Notes: generated from the sequence alone by a model not told the origin. DNA of 64,000 nucleotides from JAEDES01 sp964616405 (GCA_964616405.1 CAZTRE010000003.1:3531-67530); one strand, 5' to 3'. Counted from the stretch's first letter, positions 25,316 through 34,588 are shown. A program made the numbers and translations.

Positions 25316-25338
25316 AAAGGAAGTAATTCCTTTTTTTT
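25316..25338 (+). terminator. Terminator between gap and pgk
   Basis: AAAGGAA (25316-25322), GTAA loop, TTCCTTT (25327-25333), then T. Expression of pgk would need readthrough or the TATACT-like -10 near 25353. Confidence 0.8.
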
Positions 25339-25384
25339 AGTAAATTTTGATGATATACTTTAATTAAGACAGGAGGTTTAGCCA

Positions 25385-26557
25385 ATGAAAACACTAAAAG
25401 ATTTAAATGTCGATAACAAAAAAGTAATTATTCGATGTGACTTCAATGTCCCACTAAAAGATGGAAAAATAGTCGATGATACAAGAATTGTCGCAGCCTT
25501 AGAAACAATTAATTATTGTTTAGAAAGAAATGCAAAAGTAATTTTACTATCACATCTAGGCCGTGTAAAAGAAGAAGCTGATTTAAAGAAGAATAACCTT
25601 GCTCCAGTAGCTGTAAGATTAAGTGAATTATTAGGAAAAAAAGTCCTATTTATTAATAAAACTCGTGGAGAAGAATTAGAAAATGCCGTTGCTGCAATGC
25701 AACCAAAAGATGTAATTTTAGTTCAAAATACGAGATATGAAGATTTAGATGGCAAAAAAGAAAGTACAAATGATGAAGAACTAGGTAAATATTGGGCATC
25801 CCTTGGAGATGTTTTTGTAAATGATGCTTTTGGTACGTCTCATAGAGCTCATGCTTCAAATTATGGAATAGCTGAACACCTTCCATCAGCCTTCGGGTTT
25901 TTAATCGAAAAAGAATTATCAGTTCTAACTCAATTAGATAATCCACCCCATCCATTTGTTGTTGTCTTAGGTGGCGCTAAGGTTGCTGATAAAATAGGTG
26001 TAATTGAAAATTTAGTAACTAAAGCAGACCATATATTAGTCGGTGGAGGAATGGCTTTCACCTTTTTAAAAGCCAAAGGATATGAAGTAGGTAAATCATT
26101 AGTTGATGAAGAAAATATTGCATTCTGTAAAAAGATATTAGCTGATTATGCTGATAAAATAATTTTGCCAATTGATACTGCTGTAACTCATGAATATACG
26201 AATGATGAAGAATACCGAGTAAAAGCCATCGATTCCATTGCCAAAGATGAAATGGGCCTAGACATTGGCCCAGTAACAAAGGATTTATTTGCTAACTATT
26301 TAAAAAATACCAGTATAGCCGTATGGAATGGACCTTTGGGAGTTTATGAGTTCTCTAAATATAAAAAACATACAGATGAATTATTGAAATTCGTTGTTGA
26401 AAATAACATTAAAGTAATACTAGGTGGAGGGGATATTGTCGCCGCAGCCGGGGTTGCAGGATATAAATATAAAGTTTACCATGCTTCAACCGGTGGGGGA
26501 GCTACTTTAGAATACCTAGAAGGCAAATCCTTAATAAAACAAAAAATACAAGAATAA
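25385..26557 (+). CDS. pgk: Phosphoglycerate kinase
   Basis: This 390-residue enzyme makes ATP from 1,3-bisphosphoglycerate. The N-terminal signature is VIIRCDFNVPL, basic substrate residues are in LLSHLGR and FGTSHRAHAS, the hinge has VLGGAKVADK and the ATP site is GGGDIVAA with STGGGATLE. Length is normal. The AGGAGG ribosome binding site is clear. Confidence 0.97.
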   Translation: MKTLKDLNVDNKKVIIRCDFNVPLKDGKIVDDTRIVAALETINYCLERNAKVILLSHLGRVKEEADLKKNNLAPVAVRLSELLGKKVLFINKTRGEELENAVAAMQPKDVILVQNTRYEDLDGKKESTNDEELGKYWASLGDVFVNDAFGTSHRAHASNYGIAEHLPSAFGFLIEKELSVLTQLDNPPHPFVVVLGGAKVADKIGVIENLVTKADHILVGGGMAFTFLKAKGYEVGKSLVDEENIAFCKKILADYADKIILPIDTAVTHEYTNDEEYRVKAIDSIAKDEMGLDIGPVTKDLFANYLKNTSIAVWNGPLGVYEFSKYKKHTDELLKFVVENNIKVILGGGDIVAAAGVAGYKYKVYHASTGGGATLEYLEGKSLIKQKIQE

Positions 26558-26573
26558 AAGTGGGTGATTTAAT

Positions 26574-27086
26574 TTGAGTATGGAAAGATTTTTCATTGCT
26601 GATCCATATAATGATGAGCACATAAGACTAATCGACGATTTTGAGAAAACTAATGGAATAACAACCGTAACTTCAACCCTTTTAAGAAATATTCGTCAGA
26701 CGAGAACTGAGGAAAGGTATAGGGAAGAAGCTAAGGAAAATAATGAGATTCATCAAAGCCTCTTTCTTCAGGATGAAAACGCTATAACTGATACCTGCCA
26801 TGTTCAAGCTGAAAAGGATATGAAATCATGTCGTATTTTCTTTGCCCCTATTGAAACAAGAGGAGATAGAAAACTAGTAACTTTGGCAACTGATTATGCT
26901 TTTGATGTATTAGGAATGGAAGATATTTTTGTAACAATATCAGCGGGTTCTAAGGAACAAATGCTAAGTAAAAATTTAGAAAATAAAGGTTTTGAAAATC
27001 TAGGTGAAGATGGAGGAACCATTACATATTTAAAAGAAAAGGATTTTGTATATGAAAAAGGAATAGGAAATGCGAAAACTGCATAA
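26574..27086 (+). CDS. Divergent GNAT-like acetyltransferase of unknown role
   Basis: This 170-residue protein has a C-terminal half like the GNAT fold: GDRKLVTLATDYAFDVLG followed by IFVTISAGSKEQMLSKNLENKGFENLGE. The Q/R-x-x-G-x-G/A acetyl-CoA loop is not clear, so activity is uncertain. TTG 26574 is preferred because GTGGGTG lies seven bases before it. The ATG two codons later would be too far away. It lies between pgk and tpiA and is probably co-transcribed with them. Confidence 0.55.
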   Translation: MSMERFFIADPYNDEHIRLIDDFEKTNGITTVTSTLLRNIRQTRTEERYREEAKENNEIHQSLFLQDENAITDTCHVQAEKDMKSCRIFFAPIETRGDRKLVTLATDYAFDVLGMEDIFVTISAGSKEQMLSKNLENKGFENLGEDGGTITYLKEKDFVYEKGIGNAKTA

Positions 27087-27120
27087 TCTTCTTTCTTTTT
27101 TATACCAATAAGGAAAAAAT

Positions 27121-27822
27121 ATGATAATAGCATTAAATAATAAAAGTAATCTAAATAAACAAGAATTTATAAAATATCAAGAAGATTTAAGCACTATTTT
27201 GACCACATCAACAGTAATTTTATGCGCTAGTCCTCTAAACATTGCTAATTTTAATTTAACAAATTTTTATTTAGGTGCACAAAATGTAAGCAAAGATCCA
27301 ATTGGCGCTCATACTGGTGAGATAGCTGCTTCACAATTAAAATCATATAAAACATTCTATTGTATCGTTGGACATTCTGAACGAAGATGTAATCAACAAG
27401 AATCTAATGAGGAGATTGCAGAAAAAATCAAGAGATTATATGAAGAAGATATCATTCCAATTTTATGTGTAGGAGAAACAAAAGAAGAAAGAAATGCCGG
27501 TAAAGTTAACCAAGTAATTGAGGAAGAACTTAATATCGCAACTAAAGATTTAACAGAAGAACAAAAGAATAGACTAATAATTGCATATGAACCAATTTGG
27601 TCCATTGGAACCGGTTTAATCCCAACAAACCAAGAAATTGAAGAGGTATTTCAATTTATTAAATCCCTTTTTCCATTAACCAAGGTTTTATATGGCGGAA
27701 GCGCCAATGAAAATAATATTGATAGTATTAAACAATGTTCGCTAATTGATGGATATTTACTAGGAGGTTTAAGTTTAAAGCCAAATGCCTTAAAAATATT
27801 TATCAAAAAGACAGAAAATTAG
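27121..27822 (+). CDS. tpiA: Triosephosphate isomerase (short form)
   Basis: This 233-residue enzyme interconverts the triose phosphates. The catalytic His is in VGHSERR and the catalytic Glu in AYEPIWSIGTG. The N-terminal Lys survives in an altered NNKSN context where most enzymes have NWKMN. VLYGGSANENN near the end matches the phosphate-binding GGS loop. It is about 15-20 residues shorter than usual and the N-terminus is divergent, but all three catalytic residues are present. Confidence 0.92.
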   Translation: MIIALNNKSNLNKQEFIKYQEDLSTILTTSTVILCASPLNIANFNLTNFYLGAQNVSKDPIGAHTGEIAASQLKSYKTFYCIVGHSERRCNQQESNEEIAEKIKRLYEEDIIPILCVGETKEERNAGKVNQVIEEELNIATKDLTEEQKNRLIIAYEPIWSIGTGLIPTNQEIEEVFQFIKSLFPLTKVLYGGSANENNIDSIKQCSLIDGYLLGGLSLKPNALKIFIKKTEN

Positions 27823-27829
27823 ACAAATT

Positions 27830-27860
27830 AGACAGTTTCGACGAAACTTGTCTTTTTTTT
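27830..27860 (+). terminator. Terminator after tpiA
   Basis: AGACAGTTTC (27830-27839) pairs with GAAACTTGTCT (27843-27853) with one mismatch/bulge, followed by eight T. Confidence 0.85.
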
Positions 27861-27926
27861 CTCTATCGTTTTTTGCAGAATTATTATATAATATTATTGC
27901 GTGCAGTATGAGAAAAGGGAGAGAAC

Positions 27927-28703
27927 ATGAAAAATACAAAATTATTAGTAGTAGACGATAACAAAAGTTTAGTGGAAATGATCAAGGAATATTTTAGTGA
28001 CCATGCAGATATTAAAGTTTCTTATGAAGCCTACGATGGCGCCGAAGCAATTAGATTGCTTGAAGCCAAACAAGAGGACATAGATATATTATTATTAGAC
28101 CTAATAATGCCGAATAAAGACGGAATAAGTGTTTTAGAATATATGCGTGAGAAAAATATTACAAAGAAAACGATAGTATTAACTTCATACAATACTCAGG
28201 ATATGATTAGAAAGGTTTCTGAACTCGGAGTGAACTACTTTATGTTAAAGCCTTTTGAATTAGACGATTTAGAGCGAAGGATTACCCAAGTAGCCACTGG
28301 CGTAAAATATGGTGGAGAAGGAATTGACTTGTACCATAATAACTTACAAGTTTCTATTACAAAGACTTTACATGAATTAGGTGTACCATCCCACATTAAA
28401 GGATATCAATATATTCGTGAAGGGATTTCTATAGTATATGAAAGACCAGAAATCGTTGGAGGTATCACAAAAGAGTTATATCCTGACATTGCCAAGAAAT
28501 ACGATACCACAGTATCTCGTGTTGAAAGAGCAATTAGACATGCGATTGAAATAAGTTGGAATCGAGGCAATTGGCAACTAATGGAAGATATCTTCGGTCA
28601 TAGTGTTGATATTGATAAAGCTAAACCTACTAATTCAGAATTTATTGTTACCGTTGCTGACAAACTAAGATTAGAATTTAACAAACCGTTTATTACAAAT
28701 TAA
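27927..28703 (+). CDS. spo0A: Sporulation master regulator Spo0A
   Basis: This 258-residue response regulator has a receiver domain with acidic pocket D10/D11, phosphoacceptor D58 (LLLLDLIMP), T86 and K108 (MLKPF). The C-terminal Spo0A DNA-binding domain is unmistakable: LHELGVPSHIKGYQYIREGI, YDTTVSRVERAIRHAIE and KPTNSEFIVTVADKLRLE. Phosphorylated Spo0A controls entry into sporulation in Firmicutes. It is a single-gene unit with terminators on both sides, embedded among glycolytic genes. The usual spoIVB neighbour is absent. Confidence 0.96.
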   Translation: MKNTKLLVVDDNKSLVEMIKEYFSDHADIKVSYEAYDGAEAIRLLEAKQEDIDILLLDLIMPNKDGISVLEYMREKNITKKTIVLTSYNTQDMIRKVSELGVNYFMLKPFELDDLERRITQVATGVKYGGEGIDLYHNNLQVSITKTLHELGVPSHIKGYQYIREGISIVYERPEIVGGITKELYPDIAKKYDTTVSRVERAIRHAIEISWNRGNWQLMEDIFGHSVDIDKAKPTNSEFIVTVADKLRLEFNKPFITN

Positions 28704-28753
28704 AGACTTTTGCGGAGTAAACCATCAAATTACTTCTCAAAGGTCTTTTTTCT
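28702..28753 (+). terminator. Terminator after spo0A
   Basis: A long imperfect stem 28702-28720 / 28730-28748 (AAAGAC...GGAGTAA with TTACTTCTC...GTCTTT) is followed by TTTTTT. Confidence 0.8.
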
Positions 28754-28838
28754 TAAAATAATCTCCTCACACATTGTTGACTTTATTAAAATAAAAAAGT
28801 ATACTTAATTTATAAAATATGTAAGGAGAATACGATTT

Positions 28839-30116
28839 ATGGAACGTAAAATAGAAAATTTTTTTCATAAATGGCAAAAAGATATAATTAGAAAGCCGTT
28901 AATTTTATATGGACCAAAGCAAATAGGAAAGACATTCACAGTTTTATCGTATGGCGCAAAAGAATATAAAAATGTAATTTACTTCAATACAGAGAATAAT
29001 TCTCAGTTACTAACTTTATTTATTAAAGAAAAATCTACTGAAAAACTAATTATTAATTTATCATTATTTTCAGGTGAAACTATTCTTCCGGAAGATACTT
29101 TAATTATTCTTGATAACTTAACTTCATTAGAAATAGTAAAAGGAATGAAACTATTTGGAAGTGAACACAGTAAATATCACATTATTGGAATTACCTCAAA
29201 TAGAGAAAAACTTGCGGAGTTCAAGGGTGAGGAATTACAATTTAAGGCTATGACAGAGATGGATTTTGAAGAGTTTCTATGGGCTAAAGATGAGAAGTCT
29301 CTTGCGGAATTAATTAGAGATTCGTTTACTAAACATAAGACATGCCCATTTCATAAGGTTGCTTTAGAATTATTTGAAGAATATTTGATGACAGGAGGCC
29401 TTCCAGAAGTAGTTATCGCGGGTATTCAAGGTAAGACTCCTTACGAAATTGATGCTATTAAACAAAAAATAATAGACGTATATAAAAAGGAAATATCTCT
29501 AAATAAAACATTAATTGATATTCCTCGAGGCATAGAAGTATTAGATTCCATTCCCACCCAATTACTTAAGGAAAATAAAAAATTCCAATATGGTCATATG
29601 GGCGCAGGAAAGCGTTCTAAGGAATATGAAAGTTCAATAAATTTCCTAGTAAGTAATCAGTTAGCATATCGTAGTTATAAAGTAAAAACTGTTAAATCAC
29701 CACTTAGTAGTTGCCGAGAAACTGATAGTTTCAAACTTTATATTCCAGATGATGGACTATTATTTTCAATGCTTCACTTAAACTACAAACAATTTATTAC
29801 TGATGAAAAAATTAAAGAAACTTTATATGAAAATCATATTGCCAAGACATTAGCTGAAGCCGGTTATTCATTATATTATTACCAATCAGAAGGAAAGGCA
29901 GAGGTAAATTTTGTTATTCAAAATAGAATGGGACAAATTATACCTTTAGAATTAGCTACAAAAACAAATTCTAAAGCTAAGTCACTATCTGTATTTATGA
30001 AAAAATTTACTGTACCACAAGCATATAGAGTAACAGAAAACAACTTTTCAACCAAAAAAGATATTAGATATATTCCTATATATGCTGTTTTCTGTTTAAA
30101 TGATACAAAAATTTAG
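28839..30116 (+). CDS. AAA-family ATPase with DUF4143 C-terminus
   Basis: This 425-residue protein has Walker A GPKQIGKT (about 25-32) and Walker B LIILDNL. A winged-helix-like middle contains LMTGGLPEVV, and a C-terminal nuclease-like DUF4143 region carries HIAKTLAEAG and KAEVNFVIQ. The AAA_14/DUF4143 family is widespread in anaerobes and of unsettled function. Some members are linked to defence or to DNA. It is followed eight bases later by gpmI, so the two are co-transcribed. Confidence 0.85.
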   Translation: MERKIENFFHKWQKDIIRKPLILYGPKQIGKTFTVLSYGAKEYKNVIYFNTENNSQLLTLFIKEKSTEKLIINLSLFSGETILPEDTLIILDNLTSLEIVKGMKLFGSEHSKYHIIGITSNREKLAEFKGEELQFKAMTEMDFEEFLWAKDEKSLAELIRDSFTKHKTCPFHKVALELFEEYLMTGGLPEVVIAGIQGKTPYEIDAIKQKIIDVYKKEISLNKTLIDIPRGIEVLDSIPTQLLKENKKFQYGHMGAGKRSKEYESSINFLVSNQLAYRSYKVKTVKSPLSSCRETDSFKLYIPDDGLLFSMLHLNYKQFITDEKIKETLYENHIAKTLAEAGYSLYYYQSEGKAEVNFVIQNRMGQIIPLELATKTNSKAKSLSVFMKKFTVPQAYRVTENNFSTKKDIRYIPIYAVFCLNDTKI

Positions 30117-30124
30117 GAGGATAC

Positions 30125-31627
30125 ATGACAAAACCAATTATTTTAACCATTTTAGATGGCTATGGATTAAGAGAAGAAACTCACGGCAATGCCGTTAAAT
30201 TAGCTAATAATAAAATATTTAATATGTTATGGAACAATTATCCACATACAACACTAGAAGCCTCAGGAAAAAAAGTAGGGCTTCCAGAAGGACAAATGGG
30301 TAATAGTGAAGTAGGACATATGAATATTGGAGCTGGTAGGATTGTTTATCAACCACTTGAACTAATAAATAAGAGTATTGAAGATAACGAATTTTTTGAA
30401 AATGAAACATTCCTTAAAGTAATTAACCATACAAAGGAAAACAATTCAAAACTACATCTTATGGGTTTAATAAGCGATGGTGGAGTACATTCACATATTA
30501 ATCATCTAATGGCTTTACTAGACTTGTGTAAACAACAAGATGTTGAAAAACTTTATCTTCATTTATTTACAGATGGGAGAGATGTTTTACCGCAAAGTGC
30601 TTACACATATATTCACCAAGTAGAAGAGAAATTAAGAAAGTTAGGAATCGGAACCATTGCTACAATAAGTGGTCGCTATTATGCCATGGATAGAGATAAT
30701 AATTATGATCGTCTAAAGAAGGCCTATGATGCAATTGTTTATGGAGAAGGAATTAAATCAAACTCCATCAAAGAATATATTGACAATAGTTATAAAAATA
30801 AAATAATAGATGAGTTCTTTGAACCAGCCATATTTACCAAAAATGGCCAATTAGAAGAAAATGATGGAATAATTGCTTTTAACTTTAGAAAAGATAGATT
30901 ACGCGAAATTTTAACAGCTATAACAAATCCAACTTTTAAAGATATGGAAGTAATCAGATTTAACAATGTACCTGTAGTTACAATGATGCCAGTAGTTGAA
31001 TCAGTTATTGCTAACCATGCCTTTTCTGACCCAAAACTTACAAATATCTTAGGAGAATATATTGCCTCATGCGGCAAAAGTCAATTGCGTATAGCCGAAA
31101 CAGAAAAATATGCTCATGTAACCTTCTTCTTTGATGGCGGAAAGGAAATAGAATATAATAATGAAAAAAAAATATTAGTTCCATCACCAAAGGTCGCAAC
31201 ATACGATCTTCAGCCTGAAATGAGTGTCTATAAGGTGACGGAAGCCCTATTAAATGAATTGGAAAACTATGATTTAGTTATTTTAAACTTTGCTAATGGT
31301 GATATGGTTGGACATACTGGAGTTTTAGAAGCAGCCATAAAAGCCGTAGAAAGCATAGATGAATGTTTAGAAAAAATATATAACAAGGTTGAAGAATTAG
31401 GTGGAACTCTGATTGTCACAGCTGATCATGGTAATTGCGAAGAGATGTTAGATGATAATGATAACATTCTAACAGCTCACACTACTAACCCTGTTCCATT
31501 TATTGTAACAAATAAAAATATTTCACTAGTACCAGGAAAACTAGGAGATATAGCCCCAACAATATTAGAATTAATGAATTTAGAAAAGCCAGTTGAAATG
31601 ACAGGTGTTTCCCTAATAAAAAAATAA
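30125..31627 (+). CDS. gpmI: 2,3-bisphosphoglycerate-independent phosphoglycerate mutase
   Basis: This 500-residue metalloenzyme converts 3- to 2-phosphoglycerate. The alkaline-phosphatase-like metal sites are ILDGYG at the N-terminus, the phosphoserine nucleophile in GNSEVGHMNIG, and NFANGDMVGHTG and VTADHGNCEEM near the end. FTDGRDVLP marks the phosphotransferase insert. Length is slightly short but normal. It completes the lower glycolysis set here; eno is not in the window. Confidence 0.97.
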   Translation: MTKPIILTILDGYGLREETHGNAVKLANNKIFNMLWNNYPHTTLEASGKKVGLPEGQMGNSEVGHMNIGAGRIVYQPLELINKSIEDNEFFENETFLKVINHTKENNSKLHLMGLISDGGVHSHINHLMALLDLCKQQDVEKLYLHLFTDGRDVLPQSAYTYIHQVEEKLRKLGIGTIATISGRYYAMDRDNNYDRLKKAYDAIVYGEGIKSNSIKEYIDNSYKNKIIDEFFEPAIFTKNGQLEENDGIIAFNFRKDRLREILTAITNPTFKDMEVIRFNNVPVVTMMPVVESVIANHAFSDPKLTNILGEYIASCGKSQLRIAETEKYAHVTFFFDGGKEIEYNNEKKILVPSPKVATYDLQPEMSVYKVTEALLNELENYDLVILNFANGDMVGHTGVLEAAIKAVESIDECLEKIYNKVEELGGTLIVTADHGNCEEMLDDNDNILTAHTTNPVPFIVTNKNISLVPGKLGDIAPTILELMNLEKPVEMTGVSLIKK

Positions 31628-31650
31628 CAGCTTATTGCTGTTATTTTATT
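31623..31650. terminator. Bidirectional terminator after gpmI
   Basis: AATAACAGC (31623-31631) pairs with GCTGTTATT (31637-31645), A/T tails on both sides. It is shared with the convergent XRE gene. Confidence 0.8.
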
Positions 31651-31897
31651 GTTGAACTAATTCGTTCATATCTAGTTCAAATAACTTACCCGGATTAATA
31701 TCTAAAGCAAGTGAAATCTTCCAAATTGTATCAACTGAAAAAGTTTTAACACCTTTCTTTGATTCAATCCTTCTGATAAACTCATGCGAAACACCAACTC
31801 GCTCAGCCAATACTGCTTGTGTAATATTTGCCGCCATACGATACTTTTTAATATTTCTTGCTATTTGCTCATAGATATTTACTTCATATTTATTCAT
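31646..31897 (-). CDS. XRE-family helix-turn-helix regulator
   Basis: This 83-residue protein is almost entirely one Cro/C1-type HTH domain: ITQAVLAERVGVSHEFIRRIE forms helices 2-3, and DTIWKISLALDINPGKLFE the rest. ATG 31897 is preferred over a start six codons upstream because TTGGTGA lies at the right distance. It is divergent from the DNA polymerase IV gene with about 130 nt between the two starts, so it could repress that promoter. This is inference from layout only. Confidence 0.85.
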   Translation of the reverse strand: MNKYEVNIYEQIARNIKKYRMAANITQAVLAERVGVSHEFIRRIESKKGVKTFSVDTIWKISLALDINPGKLFELDMNELVQQ

Positions 31898-31978
31898 AAA
31901 ATCACCAACTAACAATATTATGTACTAAAATATTAAAATAATATGTAAATTCCAAATTTACAAAGCAATCTTGTTCGA

Positions 31979-32007
31979 TTGTATTGTAAAAGAAAACAAA
32001 TTATAAT
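31979..32007 (+). promoter_or_regulatory. dinB promoter
   Basis: TTGTAT (31979-31984), 17 nt, TATAAT (32002-32007), 19 nt before the start codon. Confidence 0.75.
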
Positions 32008-32026
32008 ATATAAAAGAGGTGAGTTC

Positions 32027-33259
32027 ATGAAAGAACGAATAATTTTTCACATAGATGTTAATAATGCATTCCTTTCATGGACAGCCGTACTTTTATTAAA
32101 ACAAGGATACAAACAAGACATTAGAAAAATACCCTCAGTTATTGGTGGCGACGAAAGTTCTCGTCATGGAATCGTTTTAGCTAAGTCACCTATTGCTAAG
32201 AGATTTGGTATTGTCACTGCTGAAACTTTATACCAAGCTAAAAAGAAGTGCCCAACTCTTCAAATATTTAAACCAAATCATGCTTGGTATTCTAAAATGT
32301 CTAAAGAATTATTTGATTATTTATCTCAATATTCTCCATTATTGGAAAAATTTTCTATTGATGAGTGTTTTCTAGATATGACAGGAACAAATTATTTATA
32401 TAAGAACTATGAAGAATTAGCCTATAGAATAAAAGATGAAATAAAAGAAAAATTTGGTTTTACCGTTAATGTAGGTATAGGTAATAATAAATTGTGTGCC
32501 AAAATGGCATCAGACTTAGAAAAACCAGATAAAGTTCACACCTTATTTAAAGATGAAATAGAGAAAAAACTTTGGCCACTTGAAGTAGGAGAACTATTCA
32601 TGGTGGGGAAAAGTAGTAAAAAAACTCTTAATTCAATAAATATTTTTACGATTAAAGATTTAGCCTTTGCGGACAATAAAATGTTGGAAAAACATTTTAA
32701 AAATCAAGCAACAAGATTAAAAGAAGCTGCTTGGGGTATAGATCATACCAAGGTTGAGCCACGCAGTTATAAACGTGATAGCATCAGCACAACTGAGACG
32801 TTATCTTATGATTATACCGATGAAGATAAATTAAAAGACATCCTCTTTAGACAAACAGAAGAAGTTTCTAGACAACTTCGCCATCAGCATCAATATGCCA
32901 AAACGGTTGCTGTAATATTTAAAAACAATCAGTTTATAAGCTATTCAGCACAAGCCAAACTAAATTCTCCATCAAATAATACAAAAGATATATATAGATT
33001 GGTTATAGAAATATTCAATACAAATTATAAAGAAGACCCCATTAGACTAATAGGTGTACGCTTAGCAGATTTTACAGATACTAAAGAAACTCAAATGAGA
33101 TTATTTGACGAACAACAATCCACAGAAAGTGTGGAAAACGATGAAGTTCAAAAAATGATAGACAACATAAATGAGAAATTTGGTAAATCAATTTTGGCTC
33201 CAGCAACTTTAAAATTAATAAGTAAAGAGCATTTTGAACGTGAAAAATTAAAAAAGTAA
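32027..33259 (+). CDS. dinB: DNA polymerase IV (Y-family translesion polymerase)
   Basis: This 410-residue polymerase bypasses DNA lesions. The palm-domain acidic residues are in HIDVNNAFLSW and FSIDECFLD. The thumb HhH region and little-finger domain follow. QMRLFDEQ near the C-terminus is a likely sliding-clamp binding motif (Q-x-x-L-F). ATG 32027 is preferred because AGAGGTGAG lies just upstream. The longer in-frame start at 31979 would coincide with the -35 box. Confidence 0.93.
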   Translation: MKERIIFHIDVNNAFLSWTAVLLLKQGYKQDIRKIPSVIGGDESSRHGIVLAKSPIAKRFGIVTAETLYQAKKKCPTLQIFKPNHAWYSKMSKELFDYLSQYSPLLEKFSIDECFLDMTGTNYLYKNYEELAYRIKDEIKEKFGFTVNVGIGNNKLCAKMASDLEKPDKVHTLFKDEIEKKLWPLEVGELFMVGKSSKKTLNSINIFTIKDLAFADNKMLEKHFKNQATRLKEAAWGIDHTKVEPRSYKRDSISTTETLSYDYTDEDKLKDILFRQTEEVSRQLRHQHQYAKTVAVIFKNNQFISYSAQAKLNSPSNNTKDIYRLVIEIFNTNYKEDPIRLIGVRLADFTDTKETQMRLFDEQQSTESVENDEVQKMIDNINEKFGKSILAPATLKLISKEHFEREKLKK

Positions 33260-33320
33260 CTTTAAAAATTTTCAAAAAGTAAAATAATGTTGAAAAATAA
33301 GAAAAAAACGAAAAAAATGC

Positions 33321-33349
33321 TTGCAAAACATGCCATACCTTGTTATAAT
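33321..33349 (+). promoter_or_regulatory. Promoter of the S10-spc-alpha operon
   Basis: TTGCAA (33321-33326), 17 nt, TATAAT (33344-33349), with a TGn extension (33341-33343). It drives the large ribosomal protein transcript. Confidence 0.88.
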
Positions 33350-33354
33350 TATAA

Positions 33355-33465
33355 CCGTGTGACTGCTTAGATGTGCGAGGTTGTCGATACACCGGGTTAA
33401 GTTGTTAATTCGTTATTGGGTTATTCGCACGGAGCAAGTCTATACAAGATATAGGCGAAGGGAGA
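33355..33465 (+). ncRNA. Structured rpsJ leader RNA
   Basis: About 110 nt between promoter and rpsJ are not coding. GTGCGA (33373-33378) pairs with TCGCAC (33425-33430) to enclose a 46-nt domain, and CTATA (33440-33444) pairs with TATAG (33450-33454) just before the AAGGGAG ribosome binding site. This position in Firmicutes often carries an autoregulatory ribosomal-protein leader, possibly binding L4. The ligand here is inference. Confidence 0.55.
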
Positions 33466-33473
33466 AACAGAAT

Positions 33474-33785
33474 ATGTCAACAGAAAAAATTCGTATTAGA
33501 ATTAAATCATACGATCACAGAATACTTGATAATGCAGCAAAGAAAATTGTTGAAACAGTTAAGAGAACTGGTGGAGTTATCTCAGGACCAGTACCACTTC
33601 CAACTGAAATTGAAAAATTCACAATTTTAAGAGCTGTACACAAATATAAAGATTCACGTGAACAATTCGAAATGCGTACACACAAAAGATTAATTGATAT
33701 TAAAAATCCAAGTAAGGAAACAGTTGAAGCACTAGCTCACTTAGACTTACCAAGTGGTGTTGATATCGAAATTAAAACAAAATAA
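33474..33785 (+). CDS. rpsJ: 30S ribosomal protein S10
   Basis: 103 residues, starting STEKIRIRIKSYDH. It contains GPVPLPTEIEKFTILR and the RTHKRLIDI loop typical of S10, which also acts as NusE in antitermination. ATG 33474 follows GAAGGGAG. A longer in-frame frame from 33381 runs through the leader RNA stem and is not used. First gene of the operon. Confidence 0.96.
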   Translation: MSTEKIRIRIKSYDHRILDNAAKKIVETVKRTGGVISGPVPLPTEIEKFTILRAVHKYKDSREQFEMRTHKRLIDIKNPSKETVEALAHLDLPSGVDIEIKTK

Positions 33786-33803
33786 TTTAGGAGGAAAACA
33801 ATA

Positions 33804-34523
33804 ATGAAAGGAATCTTAGGTAAGAAAATCGGGATGACTCAAGTATTTACTACAGAAGGTAAATTAATTCCGGTTACTGTTATTGAAGTTGAACCAAATG
33901 TGGTAACTCAAATCAAAACAGTTGAAAAAGATGGTTATGAAGCAGTACAACTTGCCACTGATACAATCAGAGAAAAGTTAAGCAACAAACCAGCTATGGG
34001 TCATACAAACAAAGCTAATACAGCACCTAAGCGCTTCTTAAGAGAAATTAGAGGAGTTAACGTTAATGATTACACTTTAGGTCAAACTATTGGCGTAGAC
34101 ATTTTCAGCGAAGGGGAAATGGTTGATGTTACTGGAACTAGTAAAGGTAAAGGGTTCCAAGGTGTTATTAAACGTCACAATCAATCAATTGGTCCAAAAG
34201 GACATGGTTCTCAATACCACAGAGGTGTTGGTTCATTAGGTACTCTTTTACCAATGCACGTTCTAAAAGGTAAAAAGATGCCAGGACAAATGGGTAATGT
34301 TCAAAGAACAGTTCAAAATCTTGAAATCGTATCAGTAGATACAGAAAACAGCGTAATTTTAATTAAAGGTAATGTTCCAGGTCCAAAGAAATCATTAGTT
34401 ATGATTCGTACTGCGGTTAAAAAACCAGATGTAAAAAAAGAAGCTGCTAACTTAGTTAGTTACGTAGAACCTGAAGTAGCTGAAGTTGAAGAATCAGCTA
34501 CAGAAGAAACAACAGTAGAATAA
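33804..34523 (+). CDS. rplC: 50S ribosomal protein L3 with acidic C-terminal tail
   Basis: 239 residues. It starts MKGILGKKIGMTQVF, and the central loop GSQYHRGVGSLG reaches the peptidyl transferase centre. The family is about 210 residues; here about 30 extra residues form an acidic tail (EPEVAEVEESATEETTVE) of unknown role, after the normal end of the domain. Confidence 0.96.
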   Translation: MKGILGKKIGMTQVFTTEGKLIPVTVIEVEPNVVTQIKTVEKDGYEAVQLATDTIREKLSNKPAMGHTNKANTAPKRFLREIRGVNVNDYTLGQTIGVDIFSEGEMVDVTGTSKGKGFQGVIKRHNQSIGPKGHGSQYHRGVGSLGTLLPMHVLKGKKMPGQMGNVQRTVQNLEIVSVDTENSVILIKGNVPGPKKSLVMIRTAVKKPDVKKEAANLVSYVEPEVAEVEESATEETTVE

Positions 34524-34573
34524 TCATCACAATATATAATAAAGAAAAGAAATTTTTAATTTAAATGTGATGA
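34524..34573 (+). promoter_or_regulatory. Hairpin in the rplC-rplD gap
   Basis: TCATCACA (34524-34531) is complementary to TGTGATGA (34566-34573), which directly abuts the AAAGGAGG of rplD. The intervening 34 nt are A/T only. It may control rplD translation or be an mRNA-processing site. Confidence 0.35.
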
Positions 34574-34588
34574 AAGGAGGAATCGTAA

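Noticed and set aside
27834..27846. Spo0A-box-like sequence (TTTCGACGAAA) upstream of spo0A
   Set aside because: It is the loop and upper stem of the tpiA terminator and does not fully match the TGTCGAA consensus.
33381..33473. Upstream in-frame extension of rpsJ
   Set aside because: It would translate the leader RNA stems, and it gives S10 a non-homologous N-terminal extension. ATG 33474 has the proper site.
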